The notes under the pieces were generated by a model. That model made no database searches and was not told the origin of the DNA. It worked only from the letters and a program-made list of their open reading frames with translations. This document shows positions 1 through 11,894 of a stretch of 64,000 bases of DNA, piece after piece. How positions within the stretch are numbered: position 1 is the stretch's first letter; every line of letters begins with the position of its first letter. The stretch is from Ailanthus altissimus (taxonomy: Eukaryota; Streptophyta; Magnoliopsida; Sapindales; Simaroubaceae), in assembly GCA_946807835.1 (NCBI GenBank), contig OX327684.1:14904501-14968500 (forward strand), given 5' to 3'. Both the position numbers and the translations under genes were made by a program.

Positions 1-1458
1 TTTGAGAAACCAAGTCATTGCAGTATTTGATTAACATATTTTTAAAGCTATGGAATAAAATAGTTTTAAAATACTTTTGAGAGAGATTTTGAAGTGAAAC
101 ATTTATCATGGATTAAGATATGTTCAAGAGTAATTCTTTGATAGTTTTATAATTTTTGAGTTAGTATATGATTTTATAAAATTGGGAGATTGAATACTGT
201 TTAGTAAATATCTTGATCCTGTCAGGATAATAGTTTGGATTTAATGGTGTTTAAGAAATGAATTGTGTAGGAATTTTGATATAATATTCATAAATAAGAA
301 TATGTATGATTCAAGAATGATATATTCTGATTTTGGAGTAATTGAACATCATTTGATGTATAAGAAAATTTTATTAAGTGTAAGTGGTCAGAATGACAAG
401 TTTTGAGAAACCAGGTCATTAGACCAATTCAATGAGATAAGTGCAATATGTGTAATTTTGTAAGCTATTTAAAGTATTTTGTGTGAATGGTGAGGCTTAT
501 GAAAGGATTAATCTCCATTGATAAGTTAAGGAGAATTAAACCTTGTACTCGAAAGTGTTAAGAGGTAAGTATACTAGACTTTTACTGAAATCACAATAAA
601 CATAATAATTGTTTATGTATGATTTTGTAAATGTGCTTAGAAATATGTTTATGTTATGCCAAAGTATATTTGATATGAAATATGAAAGACATGTTTATGA
701 ATGTGAGCATTGAAATTGAGCATGGATATACATGTGTTTATGAAAGTGAGCTTTCAAAATGAAATGTGTTTAACAAAGAAAGCTTTTAAAGTGAAAAATG
801 TCAATGAGATACGTTTTGTGTTTTAAGGATGCTTAAACTCACTATTTACTTAATAGGCACCTTATGTGATTTGTGGAGCCTTTTTGTGTGGCATTTCCTT
901 CAGGAATGTTATATGTTATGTGTTCTGTATGTAGGGAGGATCCTATTGGTACCTAAAAGAAAAGTAAGTCATCACATTCGTGTGGTGGTGTATTGGTGCA
1001 TGTGAGAGGACTTGCCGATGATCAGGGTGAGGGTTTGGCTCTTACCTTCAGGCATGAGTGTTATATATGTGTAATTTAAACTTTACTTGTGCTATTCCTC
1101 TCATACGACATATCATCGACTGGTGACATTTGCCTCATTATGTGATATATGATATGAAAGCCCTACTAAGTAGTAGTTGAGTGATAGTATTCCTATTATA
1201 TATTTTAAAAAAATGTGTAAGCGCTTACCTGACATGTGATTTGATAAGATTATAATTTTGATTTATCACGGCATATCATACATATGTATTATATATATAT
1301 ATATATGTATTTGTATTTTGATATATGAAAAACTAGTATACTTACTGAGTTTTATACTCATTATACTTTATGCCGATTTTAGGTAAATAAGGTACATGTG
1401 TGCTTAATGGATTTGGCAAGGCTTCTGCTGTCTCTTGGGTCCCCTAAGTTGCTAGGTT
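1..1458 (+). repeat. Left part of a split Ty3/Gypsy-type LTR
   Basis: AT-rich noncoding sequence with no sustained reading frame. Near its right end it has the block 'cttactgagttttatactca' followed by 'ttttaggtaaataagg', a composition familiar from LTRs of plant chromoviruses of the Tekay/Del type. It is interrupted at 1458 by an Athila-like element and resumes at 13328, ending at 'gtgaca' (13606), a normal LTR terminus. A phrase close to 'gagaaaccaggtcatt' occurs twice (about 4-20 and 403-420), so the LTR may contain an internal duplication. Its true start lies left of the window. Lineage assignment is by pattern only. Confidence 0.45.
1454..1458. repeat. Target-site duplication AGGTT, left copy
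   Basis: AGGTT directly precedes the 5' LTR (1459) and recurs directly after the 3' LTR at 13323-13327. A 5-bp duplication is what Ty3/Gypsy integrases generate. The match fixes the exact ends of the element and shows that its two LTRs arrived together. Confidence 0.9.
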
Positions 1459-2882
1459 TGATGAACACTTGAAATTACACGTTTAATAAGAGTTTTACAT
1501 CATTTTTTGTATTACTAGTGTATTTAATTTTCTTAAGTATGTTTACAATATTGTACATAATCATCTTTTAACTGTTTTGTGGTAGGTTTGGTAAAATGGG
1601 CATAACTTTCTACTTAAAGATCCAATTGGAGTGATTCTTAATCTTGTGAATGGATGACTCAATGGGCTAACATATTGTATTTCATAAAGCATTTTAAATT
1701 CGAGTTTTTAGAGGGTGAAAATGGCCTAGAGCAGAACTGATCTGCAGTACAGGCCCAGTTTGAATAGTCATCAGTATTTAGCCCACAACTATAGAAATAC
1801 ATATCTAATATGTATAAGATAGCTAAATTTGGAAAGATAAGAGACTTATCTTTAACTTTGATGTTTTGAGTGACAGCTAATTCAGATCACTTCAATTCCA
1901 AATTGGATAATCAAATGGGTACCTTAATGATAATCAATGCAAATTATTTTGCCACCATTCTTGACTTTCGTCATCCAAGTGGTTCCCTCCTAATTTATCT
2001 CGATTTATCCATATTTTTCTATAAATAGATGGCTTGTTTATGCCTAAATCATGTAATTAGAAAGTTAGAATTTAGTTCATAATACTTGTCATTTGTATTA
2101 TCTCTTTGTAATATTATTTCTCTTGTTTACTATTAAGGCATGTTATTTCTTCTTCTATTTTTTTTCTTTTTCTTTAGTTTTATTATGTCCAAATAATTTT
2201 CTTTATGCTAAGGTGAAATGGTGAAACTCTTGGCAAGTTAATAAGATATGCTTAACACTTATTCATGAATTTAATGCTTCATTCTTAAGTTATGCAAATT
2301 TATATATAATGTATTTATTTTGTTTGTAGAATTAATACCCTTTCTTCTAAAGTGGTGATTCTTGATTTATTATTGATAAACTTTATACTTGGCACAATAA
2401 ATTCTTGAAACCATTTACAATATTTTGTGTATATACCCTCTTTTGTAAAGTGGGAGTCTTAATTTATTGTAAACAAATATAAAGATTGACATAATAAATA
2501 CTTGAACCCATTTATAAGATTTGGTGTATAATAATTAAAAGAAATAAATACTAATCAACATATAAATGATGATAAACTTTAATTATTATATTTTTCGGTT
2601 GGAACCTCCTTTGTGTGAGGATTCCAATTGAGTTATAAAAAGAGTTAATTATATTCTTACTTCTTATGCCAAGAGTGGATTCCCCTAACCTCAGCTTTTT
2701 TTTGAATTGGTTAATTGAATTAATATTTGCAAACATCTTATACTGCATTAATTGTCTTAAAAGTGTTTATAATTTGTAATTTTAATTCTACTTTCCTGTG
2801 GATCGACTCCATTCTCATCGGGTTATTTATTACTTCGACAATTCTGCACTTGGGAATAAACTCCTATATTCTAGACGTGTCA
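1459..2882 (+). repeat. 5' LTR of the Athila-like element
   Basis: 1424 bp, aligning throughout with 11895-13322 and, minus its last part, with 24598-25887. It starts TGATG and ends GTGTCA. The U5-side block 'ctgtggatcgactcc' followed by 'cacttgggaataaa' is typical of Athila LTR ends. 'ctataaatagatggc' near 2020 is a plausible TATA region for element transcription. Confidence 0.92.
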
Positions 2883-2910
2883 AGTTTTTAGCGCCGTTTT
2901 CGAGCAAGTG
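2883..2910 (+). other. Degenerate primer-binding site
   Basis: Directly after the 5' LTR, 'tttttagcgccgttttcgag' is a mutated form of the TGGCGCCGTTGTCGGGG-like site that plant Athila/Tat elements use to prime minus-strand synthesis from a tRNA 3' end. Position and core GCGCCGTT support the call. Confidence 0.75.
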
Positions 2911-3290
2911 AAATTAACATTATTTCTTTTGTTGTTTGTTTGTTTATTTTATTTTTATGGATGTCTGAGTCTCCTATCATGCTTTATTTTATTTATTATT
3001 CGCCTTTTATTTTCGCTTTTTATTTTCATGGAAGGCCGAGCCTCCTAACTTGCTTTACTTTATTTAAAAGATGACAAAACCCTTTTTTTCTTTCTTTCTC
3101 AGCTGACTTGAAAGGTGCTCTTAGTATTCTTTTTTTATTTTCATAAAAGGGCAAGCCTCCTATTGTTTATTTATTAACTTTTTATTATATAATCTAACAT
3201 TACTAATCTAACTTCTAATTATTTATCTTTATTTTACTTTTAGTTTTGCCTATTTTATTTACTTGTGTTTAATATTTTTTTTTCTCTTAT
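2911..3290 (+). other. Untranslated leader of the Athila-like element
   Basis: T-rich leader between primer site and gag with no coding signal. A short phrase, 'aggc(c)gagcctcctaact', recurs in diverged form at about 2960, 3033 and 3150, so the leader holds three degenerate repeats roughly 75-115 bp apart. Confidence 0.5.
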
Positions 3291-5468
3291 TTGTATTATT
3301 TATTGTTATTGTATTTTATTTTATTTCTTTTTATGAGCGGTTGGTTTCGAGATCCTAATTCTCATCGTTTGGTGAAAGATAATTTCGAAACTTCCTTTAA
3401 TAATTTGTTAGATTCTCCTTCATCTTCTCATTCTTCACCAATTAACACCATGACTGAAAATCAAATTGAGGGACTCATAGACCAAGGGGACAATCAGTCT
3501 CAACATAATAACCATAACCGACCTAGGACACTTGGAGACTATATGAACCCTACACGAACAAGTGCACCATCTTGCTTAATTTTTCCTTCGGATGCAACTC
3601 ATTTTAATTTTAAGTCAGGTATTATCCAACTTTTACCCACTTTTCATGGCTTAGATGCTGAGAACATTTATCTACATCTAAGAGAATTTGAAGAAGCGAG
3701 TAACACATATAATGACCAAAATTGTAGCATGAACACAATTCGACTTAAGCTTTTCCCTTTTTCTTTAAAAGATAAAGCTAAAACATGGCTACAAAACCTT
3801 AGACCAGGATCCATTTCTTTATGAGATGAGATGCAACAACAATTCCTGAAAAAAGTTTTTCTTTCCCATGGAACAAATTCTTTCAAAAGACAAATCACCA
3901 CTTTTGCTCAAAAACTAGGAGAGACCATTTACCAATGTTGGGAAAGGTATAAAGAATTACTTAATACCTGTCCCCATCATGGCTTTGAAACATGGAGACT
4001 AGTCTCAAATTTCTATGAGGGCTTAATACGCCAAGTTAGGCAAATGATAGAAATGATGTGTAATGGAACATTTGAGGACAAAGACCCAGAAGAGGCAATG
4101 AACTATCTTAACTTACTAGCAGAAAATGCTCAAAATTGGGACACTGCTGGTACATGTGAGGCACCTAGCAAATATCAAACTACTACATCTAGTGGGGGTA
4201 TTTATCATCTTAGGGAAGACCATGACCTTCAAGCCAAATTAGTATCCCTTGTTAAAAAAGTCGAAATCTTAGAAATGAAAAAGAATGGTTAAATAAAATC
4301 TGTTCAAGAAATTGTGTGTCATATTTGGGAAACTCATGATCACTCTACCAATGATTGCCCAACTTTGCCTGCATTTAGGGAATGTCTCCATGAACAAGCC
4401 AATGTTCTGAACACGTTCAAGCGGTCAAACAATAACCCATATTCACAAAACTATAATCCTGGATGGCAAAATCACCCGAATTTTAGTTTGAGGAATTACA
4501 CTAAACCACAGGCTTCATAACCACCTTTTCAACTACACCAAAACTTTTAAAATCATCAAGGTTATGCACCATATGTCCCACTTCCAAGAAAAAATCTTGA
4601 AGAAACTTTGCATACATTTATTGAAAAGTAAGAGTCTGTTAATTCTCAAAATGCTCAAACATTTGCTGATTTGAAAGATACTCTTGCTAAATTTGCATTT
4701 GCATCTGCATTGAACATTTATGAGAAAGGAAAATTTCCTTCTCAACCACAGCCAAATCCCAAATGACAACATAACTCAAATGCATGTAGTTCAGGAAGCC
4801 AACACATGGATCAAGTTAAAGCAGTTACCACTCTTCAGAGTGATAAAATTGTTGAAAAAGAAATTCCTGAATCTCATGAGAGCGATGAATCAATCTCTAA
4901 GGGTAAGAAAAGTGTTGAACCTACGCCTAATGAAGAAAACATCAAACTCTCACCTTCACCTCCATTTTCTCATGCATTACGTAATACTAAGAAGATGAAT
5001 CATAATCCTAAGATTTTTGAAATTTTCAAACAGGTAAAAGTTAATATTCCTTTACTATATGCTATTAAATAGGTTCCCTCTTATGCAAATTTTTTAAAGG
5101 ATTTATGCATAGTAAAAAGAAAACTGAATGTGAAAAAGAAAGCATTTTTAGCTGAACAAGTAAGTGCCATTCTTTAGAATAATAATGCTTTGAAATATAA
5201 AGACCTTAGTTGTCCTACAATTTCATGTAATATTGGAAGTCATAAAATTGAACAAGCCTTACTTGATCTTGGTGCTAGTGTGAATTTATTGCCGTACTCA
5301 GTTTGGCAGCAGTTTAATCTCGCTGAGTTAAAATTAATTTCTGTAACTCTTTTGGTTGCCGATAGATCAATAAAAATACCAAGAGGGATAGTGGAAGATG
5401 TTTTAGTTCAAGTTGATAAATTCATATATCCTGTGGATTTTATTGTCTTAGATATAGAAATGATGTAA
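3291..5468 (+). pseudogene. Decayed gag-protease of the Athila-like element
   Basis: One reading frame (codons starting at positions divisible by 3) runs from 3291 to 5466 with no frameshift seen but stops at 3825, 4290, 4518, 4548, 4629, 4764, 5070 and 5175. The first part is a retrotransposon gag capsid region ('FSLKDKAKTWLQNL', 'ITTFAQKLGETIYQCWERY', 'HHGFETW'). A zinc knuckle follows near 4314 (C-X2-C-X4-H-X4-C type), whose second Cys reads Trp. The retropepsin at about 5190-5468 has the active-site string 'LDLGASVNLLP' and 'PRGIVEDVLVQVDKF', characteristic of Athila. Several stops sit where relatives have Trp or Gln (3825 in 'SL*DEM', 4629 in 'EK*ES'), pointing to C-to-T decay. Confidence 0.9.
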
Positions 5469-5484
5469 TCCGATACCTGTAATT

Positions 5485-6884
5485 TTGGGTTGTCTATTTT
5501 TAGCAACTTCTAACGCTTTGATTAATTGCAGGAATGGAGTAATGAAGCTTTCATTTGGAAACATGACACTTAAACTCAATGTTTTCAATATGTGTAAGCA
5601 ATTATATGATGGGGAGGATGAAAGTGAAGAAAGTGACATGATTGAAACAATTGTGGAGGATTATATTCAAAAAGGGAGTTCTACTGATCCCTTATAAATA
5701 TGTTTAATAAATTCAATTGAGTCAAATATACAATTAGATTCTGAAATCTCTGACATATGTTCTTTACTTGACCATGCATAGGTGATTGAAAATAAAGGAT
5801 GGAAACTAAAGTTTGAAGAATTTGAAGAAAATGAGGATAAACAGAACGAAAATTTAAAGTTAGAGTTAAAACCTCTGCCTGAAGGACTGAAATATGCATT
5901 TCTTGGAGAGAAACAAACTTACCCGGTGGTAATCTCTTCTACACTTACAAGCGAATAAGAAGATAAGTTGATTGAATTATTGAAAATGCATAAAAATGCA
6001 ATTGGGTGGACTTTAAAAGACATAAATAGTATTAATCCTTTGATTTGCACACATAGAATACACCTAAAGGATTATGCCAAAACTTTTCAACAACCTCAAA
6101 GGAGATTAAAGCCACATATGAAAGAGGTAGTGAGAGCCGAAGTTCTCAAATTACTTGAAGTATGAATCATCTATCCTATCTCAGATAGTAAGTGGGTAAG
6201 TCCTACTCAGGTAGTACCAAAAAAATTTGGAATCACAGTCATTGAAAATGAAAAAGGTAAGTTAATACCAACTCGAGTCTCATCCAGTTGGAGGATGTGC
6301 ATAGATTATAGAAAGTTGAACTCGGCCACTAAAAAAAGACCATTTTCCTTTACCATTCCTTGATCAAATTATAGAAAGAGTAGCAGAACATCTTTACTAT
6401 TGCTTTCTAGATGGTTATTCTAGCTATTATCAAATTCTCGTAGCACTAGAGGACCAAGAAAAGACTACATTCACATACCCTTTTGGGACCTTTGCTTTTA
6501 AAAGAATGCCCTTTGGACTTTGTAATGCCCTAGTAACATTTCAGAGATGTATGTTAAGCAATTTTAGTGACATGATTGACCATTATTTAGAAGTTTTCAT
6601 GGATGATTTAAGTGTGTTTAGAGATTCTTTTGATAATTGTCTTGAAAACTTAGAAAATGTCTTAAAAAAATGTGAAGAAAAGAGCCTTGTATTGAATTGG
6701 GAAAAATGTCATTACATGGTTACTTCTAAAATTATTTTAGGACATGTAGTATCTTCTAAAGGAATTGAAGTGGATAAGGCAAAAGTTGAACTCATTACAC
6801 ATTTGCCTCCACAAAAACCAGTCAGAGAAGTCTGATCCTTTTTAGGACATGCTGGATTCTATAGGAGATTCATAAAAGATTTTA
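5485..6884 (+). pseudogene. Decayed reverse transcriptase of the Athila-like element
   Basis: Continues the polyprotein in a new frame. 5485-5697 is the protease-RT linker ('FLATSNALINCRNGVMKLSFG'). 5968-6360 holds the start of RT ('HKNAIGWTLKDI', 'RVSSSWRMCIDYRKLN'). A frameshift near 6335-6360 leads to the palm domain at 6506-6835: 'YPFGTFAFKRMPFGLCNA' and 'EVFMDDLSVF', where MDD is the polymerase active-site Asp pair. A TGA at 6833 ('REV*SFLGHAGFYRRF') and a further shift near 6885 end the frame. The role would be copying element RNA into DNA in cytoplasmic particles; this copy cannot be translated through. Confidence 0.9.
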
Positions 6885-7562
6885 GTGTCATATCTAAACC
6901 TTTTAGCAAAAGATGTATCATTTAAGTGGACTCAAGAGTATCAAAATTCGTTTGAAAAATTAATTGGCCTCTTAACATCTGCTTCTATTATACAATCTTC
7001 TGACTGGTATTTACCTTTTGAGCTCATATGTGATGCTAGTGACTACGCTGTTGGTGCTGTATTGGGACAAAGAAAGGAAGGTAAATCCTATGTAATTTAT
7101 TACGCAAGTAGAACTTTAAATAGTGCACAAATGAATTACACAACAACTGAAAAAGAATTACTTACTGTAATATTTGCATTAGACAAATTTCGTTCTTACT
7201 TAATTAGTTCTTCAACTGTTGTATTTATTGACCATGCTGCTGTAAGGTACTTAATGTCAAAACAGGATGCAAAACCAAGACTGATTCGATGGATTCTATT
7301 GCTTCAAGAATTTATTATCACTATTAAGGATAAGAAGGAAGCTGAGAATGTTGTTGCAGATCACTTATCAAGACTTGCACCAGATTCATCAACAGAAATA
7401 ACACATATTAATGATTTTTTTCCTGATGAATTTTTATTTTCTACTGTTACAATGCCTTGGTATGCTAATATTGTTAATTTTCTTGTAACAGGAGAAATGC
7501 CACCTCAATGGAATGCTCAAAACAAAAAGAAATTTTTAACTCAGGTAAGAAAGTTTTATTAG
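6885..7562 (+). pseudogene. RNase H region of the Athila-like element
   Basis: A 225-codon open stretch carrying the Ty3-type RNase H domain: 'LICDASDYAVGAVLGQRKEG' (first catalytic Asp region), 'VIYYASRTLNSAQMNYTTTE', then 'ALDKFRSYL', 'FIDHAAVRYLMSKQDAKPRL' and 'NVVADHLSRL'. This is the least damaged part of pol. It would remove the RNA strand during reverse transcription. It ends at a TAG (7560) where the integrase would follow in frame. Confidence 0.9.
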
Positions 7563-8755
7563 GATGATCCTTATCTCTTCAAATATTGTTGTGACCAAAT
7601 ATTTTGAAGATGCATACCCGACAATGAAGTAAGTAAAGTTATTGAATTTTGTCATTCTGAAGCACGTGGGGGACATTTCTCATCAAACAAAACAACTGCA
7701 AAAATCTTGCAGTGTGGATTTTATTGGCCCACTTTACTTAAAGATACACATGCATTTTGTATAACGTGTGAAAATTGTTAAAAGTTAGGATCATTTTCAA
7801 AACGAAACATGATGCCTTTGAACCCCATTCTTGTTATTGAAATCTTTGATTGTTGGGGGATAGATTCCATGGAACCATTTCCGTTATCATTTGGATTTAC
7901 GTATATCTTAGTTGCAGTAGATTATGTTTCAAAATGGATTGGGGCTATTCCATGTCGAAATAATAACCATAAAACAGTCATGAAATTTTTAAAAGAAAAT
8001 ATCTTAGGTCGTTTTGGAATCCCTCGAGCCATTATAAGTGATGGGGGTAAGCATTTTTGTAGTAAACCATTTGAAACATTAATGAGAAAATATGGTATTA
8101 CTCATAAAGTTGCCACCTTTTATCATCATCAGACAAGTGAACAAGTTGAATTAGCAAATAAGGAGATAAAACAAATTTTAGAAAAAATTGTAAACCCAAA
8201 TTGCAAAGATTGGTGTTTAAGACTAAATGATGTACTGTGGGCTTATAGAACTGCTTTTAAAACTTCATTGGGTATGTCTTCTTATAGGATAGTTTATAAA
8301 AAACCTTGTCACTTACCTGTGGAATTTGAGCATAAAGCCTGCTAGGCCATTAAAAATTTCAATGCAAATCTTGATTCTGCTGGACACATACGTAAATTAC
8401 AAATAAATGAATTTGAAGAATTGAGAAATGATGCATATGAGAATTTGAAAATTCATAAAGCTAAAATCAAAGCTTTTCATGATAAAAAAAAATTCAGAGA
8501 AAAACATTTGACACTAGTCATAAGGTTTTGCTTTATAATTCTCGACTTTACATATTCCCTGAAAAATTAAGATCAAGATGGAGTGGCTCTTTTATTGTGA
8601 AACATGTGTATCCTAATGGAACAATTGACATTGAAAATCCTAGAAATGGGAATATGTTTAAGGTAAATGGGAAAAGACTCGAACCGTTTCTAGAAAACCA
8701 AACTTTTTATAAAGAATTTATGTCCCTGTCGGACCCTTGTTACAAGACCAATTAA
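7563..8755 (+). pseudogene. Decayed integrase of the Athila-like element
   Basis: An HHCC zinc-binding N-domain is recognisable at about 7650-7780 (His-X-His spacing in 'HSEARGGHF', then 'CITCENC'). The catalytic core lies at 7809-8345: '[14 protein letters not shown]' (first Asp), '[14 protein letters not shown]' (second Asp) and '[13 protein letters not shown]' (Glu), then '[20 protein letters not shown]'. After a TAG at 8343 and a frameshift, the C-terminal part continues at 8528-8755 ('[20 protein letters not shown]'). The integrase would insert element DNA into chromatin; stops at 7560, near 7780 and at 8343 make this copy dead. Confidence 0.9.
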
Positions 8756-9674
8756 TCTTTGTTTTACATATTTACATATTTATATATATATATATATTTT
8801 CTTCTAACTTTATATATATTTTTTACTTGTAGGTTAATTTAGTTATTTTGTTAAAGTTTTATTTTGCACCCTGATTAAGTGGCGGATAACAGTACTTCGT
8901 GATATTTCAAGTCGATTTTGTCAGTTTCTCATAATTACTGATATCTTCTCTTCTTCCCCCTTTTCTAAAAAAAAAAATTGGATAACATTCTAAAAAATTT
9001 GAAAAAGCATTTTCCCTCATTGCCTCAAAATTCCTTGAAGAAAATTTACCAAGCAAGATGTAAAAGATTAAGGTTATTAATGATTATGAATATACCTGTT
9101 GATTTACATTGGTTAATTGAAGCCGATGTTCGATTGATAGGTGAATTTGCAGACTCATTAATTTTTTACATGTCTGGCTTAGGTAAAAGCTCTTTTGTAA
9201 AAAAATAAAGAGCAAAATGATTAAACGTTTGTTACAAGTGTGCACGCATTACTTGTAACACATGTTGCCGTACTTTAAGAATGATGTCTGTAAATTATGA
9301 AGATAAAATTAGGTTCATTAAGGATAACTTGAGTAAGTAGTCTTGAGATGATATCTTATCGACTCTTGAGACGCATCCTAGTAGATATGTGCATATTGTA
9401 ATTTGTGAATTATGGGACATATTTCTAAAACAACATGAGCGGTACAGTCTTGGGAATCTGACTTAAAAGACTCTGTTTGCCAATTTATAAGAAATTAGAT
9501 GGAAAGCCTATCCCCGACCTATAAAGGGCGTTTAATCCGTTACTGGATGTATAACCAGAGGAAGATATGAGCCACAATCATAACTACTTATATATATTTA
9601 CTATAGCTATTATTTTTAAATGTTTCATTTCAAACTCAAACGTCTTTTTAATAACCAACCACCTATAGTCCTTT

Positions 9675-9789
9675 TTGAAAATTTTGCATTTTAAGCCGAC
9701 AACCCATGTGACTTTTCCAGCTAACAAATTGAAAATTGGTAAAAAAGTGTTGAAAATTTTGTATTTCAAGCCAACAGCCCATGTGACTT
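9675..9789 (+). repeat. Pair of 40-bp direct repeats upstream of the LOG-like sequence
   Basis: 9675-9714 and 9750-9789 share 'ttgaaaatttt', 'aagcc' and 'cccatgtgactt' with a 75-bp period and few mismatches. They end about 24 bp before a TATAAATA box (9813-9820), so they could be a remnant of a promoter-proximal element. Confidence 0.8.
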
Positions 9790-9812
9790 AACTTTGCAAC
9801 ATCTTTTGGCTT

Positions 9813-9820
9813 TATAAATA
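9813..9820 (+). promoter_or_regulatory. TATA box upstream of the LOG-like pseudogene
   Basis: TATAAATA at 9813-9820, about 85 bp before the first LOG-homologous codons (near 9900). The interval is C/A-rich like a plant 5' UTR ('tgtacaaactcaaaatcatt'). This suggests an internal promoter or one carried in with the captured gene. It is an inference from motif and spacing. Confidence 0.4.
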
Positions 9821-9822
9821 CA

Positions 9823-10541
9823 TTGCATTGTTTCTGCATCTTTGTACAAACTCAAAATCATTCAAGAGAGAGGGTGAGTGTAATCATAGAAGGATCATTA
9901 ACTCGTAAATTCACAAAAATTTGTGTCTTTTATGGATCAAGCCCTGGAAAAACTAGTGAGTTTGTAGAAGCAGTAGAAACCCTTGGTAAGGTGTTAGCTC
10001 AGCGAAATATTCATTTAGTATATGGGGGAGGTAGTCTTGGATTAATGAGACGTGTGGCAACCGCTGCACAAAATAAAGGTAGTCGAGTTTTAGGTATTAT
10101 ACCGAAAGCTCTAACTGTTGGAGGCATTGTAGGAAAACTAATTAGGGATGAGTTACAGGTATCATCAATGCATGAACAAATGTCTTTTATGTTTCGTAAT
10201 GCTGATGCCTTCATAGCTCTACCTGGAGGTTTCGAAACATTGGAGGAAATTTTTCAAATTGTCTCATAAGCACAATAGCAAATCCATAAAAAAAAACCCA
10301 TTGGTTTGTTAAATGTTGATGGTTTTTATAATGGGTTGTTATCTTTCTTGACTATGCGGTGGAAAAATAATTCGTCTCATTTGTAACACGACAGATCCTT
10401 ATTTCTACTTTAATTGTTGATTAGTTACTCGATGAACTACAAGCTTTTACACCTCTATCTGATCCAACAATGAGTCGGATAGATTGATATACTGATAACA
10501 GTGAAAAGAAACGCAAGATAGATTTGACACTTCATCTGTAG
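9823..10541 (+). pseudogene. Intronless LOG-like (cytokinin phosphoribohydrolase) pseudogene
   Basis: LOG enzymes release active cytokinin bases from their riboside 5'-monophosphates. Homology starts near 9900 ('KFTKICVFYGSSPGK') and includes 'LVYGGGSLGLM', 'GSRVLGIIPKAL', 'MHEQMSFMFRNADAFIALPGG' and 'FETLEEI'. After TAA (10267) and TAG (10276) the same frame gives 'KPIGLLNVDGFYNGLLSF'. After a one-base shift near 10355 come 'ELQAF' (in 'LLDELQAFTPLSDP') and a basic C-terminus 'KKRKIDLTLHL', stopping at 10539-10541. It therefore covers the whole usual LOG length of about 215 residues with no introns, although plant LOG genes have several. That fits a reverse-transcribed mRNA captured by the retroelement. 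The family's PGGxGTxxE motif reads PGGFETLEE and the RK pair after MH is missing, so activity was probably lost. Confidence 0.85.
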
Positions 10542-11894
10542 CCTATCTACTTCCATGTATTTTTAAGCATTTTGTATGGCTTATTTTATTTTGTTGCAGA
10601 TTTAATTTCCAATAAAAGATGTTTCAGATGATATCTTCTATAGTTTACTCTTTTTATATTTTGACATTGAGGACAATGTCTCAATCTGATTGGGGGGAGG
10701 ATAGTTGATATATAATGTTAATGTTAATTATTTTATTTTATTGTTGTTATCACTTTGTTCTGTAAAAAAACAAAATTCATGAATGGTGTGAATAAAAGGT
10801 TTATTTATGTGTTCTTGAGATGCATTCTAGTTCTAGAATGGCAGAGTAAAGAGCACATTACTGAACTTTTGAAACACATTTTAATTGGTTTATTTTTAAT
10901 GTATTTTATGTTTGTTGCTTAAGTTTTTGGTAACTCTTGAGTAAATAAATTTGCTTTATTATCGATGTATGATTTCAAAATTGTTTAGTTTAAATCACTT
11001 TTTCTATCTAGGTTACTAAAGAATAATTTCTGAAATTATTTCAGAAGAATAATACTAAGCCTTGTGGTAAGATGGATGATTCAATATATATAGCCAAGAG
11101 AATTTTCATGTTTAATTATACATATTCTTTTCTAAACTCACATATATTTTGTGAGTGAGTGGAGAGGTTTGAGATAATAGCTTGCGAACTTTCATTGATC
11201 TTTTAAAATGGTTAATTTTTGTTTGGAATAACATTATTTGGGATGAGGAATGATTTGGTTGCTTAGCTGAAGGATGAAAAAAAAAATTGGAAAAGTATTA
11301 TGGTGATAAATCGCTCTTATTTTGTAATAATTCCTTATGTCTTTAAAAAAAAGAAAAAAAAAAGAGAAAAGAAGTCAATTCAGTTCAATAAAGTCTTCAT
11401 TCAATTTTAGAAGACTAAAGTCATTAGGAAACAATCTTATTACCGGACTCTGTATTTGTAAGATTCACATAAAATAATTAAAGTCTTGAAGTTAGCATGT
11501 GGCAATAATAGTTTGACTCTAAATAATTGATTTTCCTATCTTTGGATCAATGTTAGTTTATCTATCTGTCCATAAATATAACTTTTTCTTGAGCGATTTT
11601 CTGTTTTCAACTCCATGAGTGAAACCCTAAGCCATTAAACAAGTTATTCACCTTTAAGGATATGGAGTTGAGGCTTTTACTTGAAAAAATTTTCAAGGCT
11701 ATATATGTTGTGGTTTGTGATAAGAAGCCCTTGGCTTAATTCATACACATAAAAAATTTTAGAAGTTCTAATTGAAATAACCTTTATAGTGATTGTGATC
11801 TTGAACTGCCGTTTTATCTGAAATACTTAGGTAGTGTTCAAATTTTATTTATGCTCGAATTGCTAGGGACTAGCAATAAGTTAGTTGCGGGGTG
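10542..11894 (+). other. 3' noncoding region and polypurine tract of the Athila-like element
   Basis: No reading frame. 'ttgaggacaatgtctcaatc' followed by 'tgattggggggagga' (10667-10702) is a hallmark found downstream of pol in Athila elements and may be an internal polypurine tract. The sequence directly before the 3' LTR, 'ctagggactagcaataag' then 'ttgcggggtg' (to 11894), is the expected plus-strand priming tract. Otherwise AT-rich with short A-runs near 11345. Confidence 0.7.

Larger units (their letters stand above)
8757..9822 (+). other. Post-pol spacer of the Athila-like element
   Basis: The region where Athila elements have untranslated sequence or an env-like frame. It contains (TA)n at about 8783-8800 and an unrecognised 76-codon open frame at 8978-9208 (product starts MDNILKNLKKHF) with no env features: no signal peptide or membrane segment is visible. 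Two 40-bp direct repeats lie at 9675-9714 and 9750-9789. Confidence 0.5.

Noticed and set aside
8978..9208. 76-codon ORF as an Athila env-like gene
   Set aside because: No signal peptide, membrane segment or env-like motif; too short. Reported only as an unrecognised frame in the spacer.
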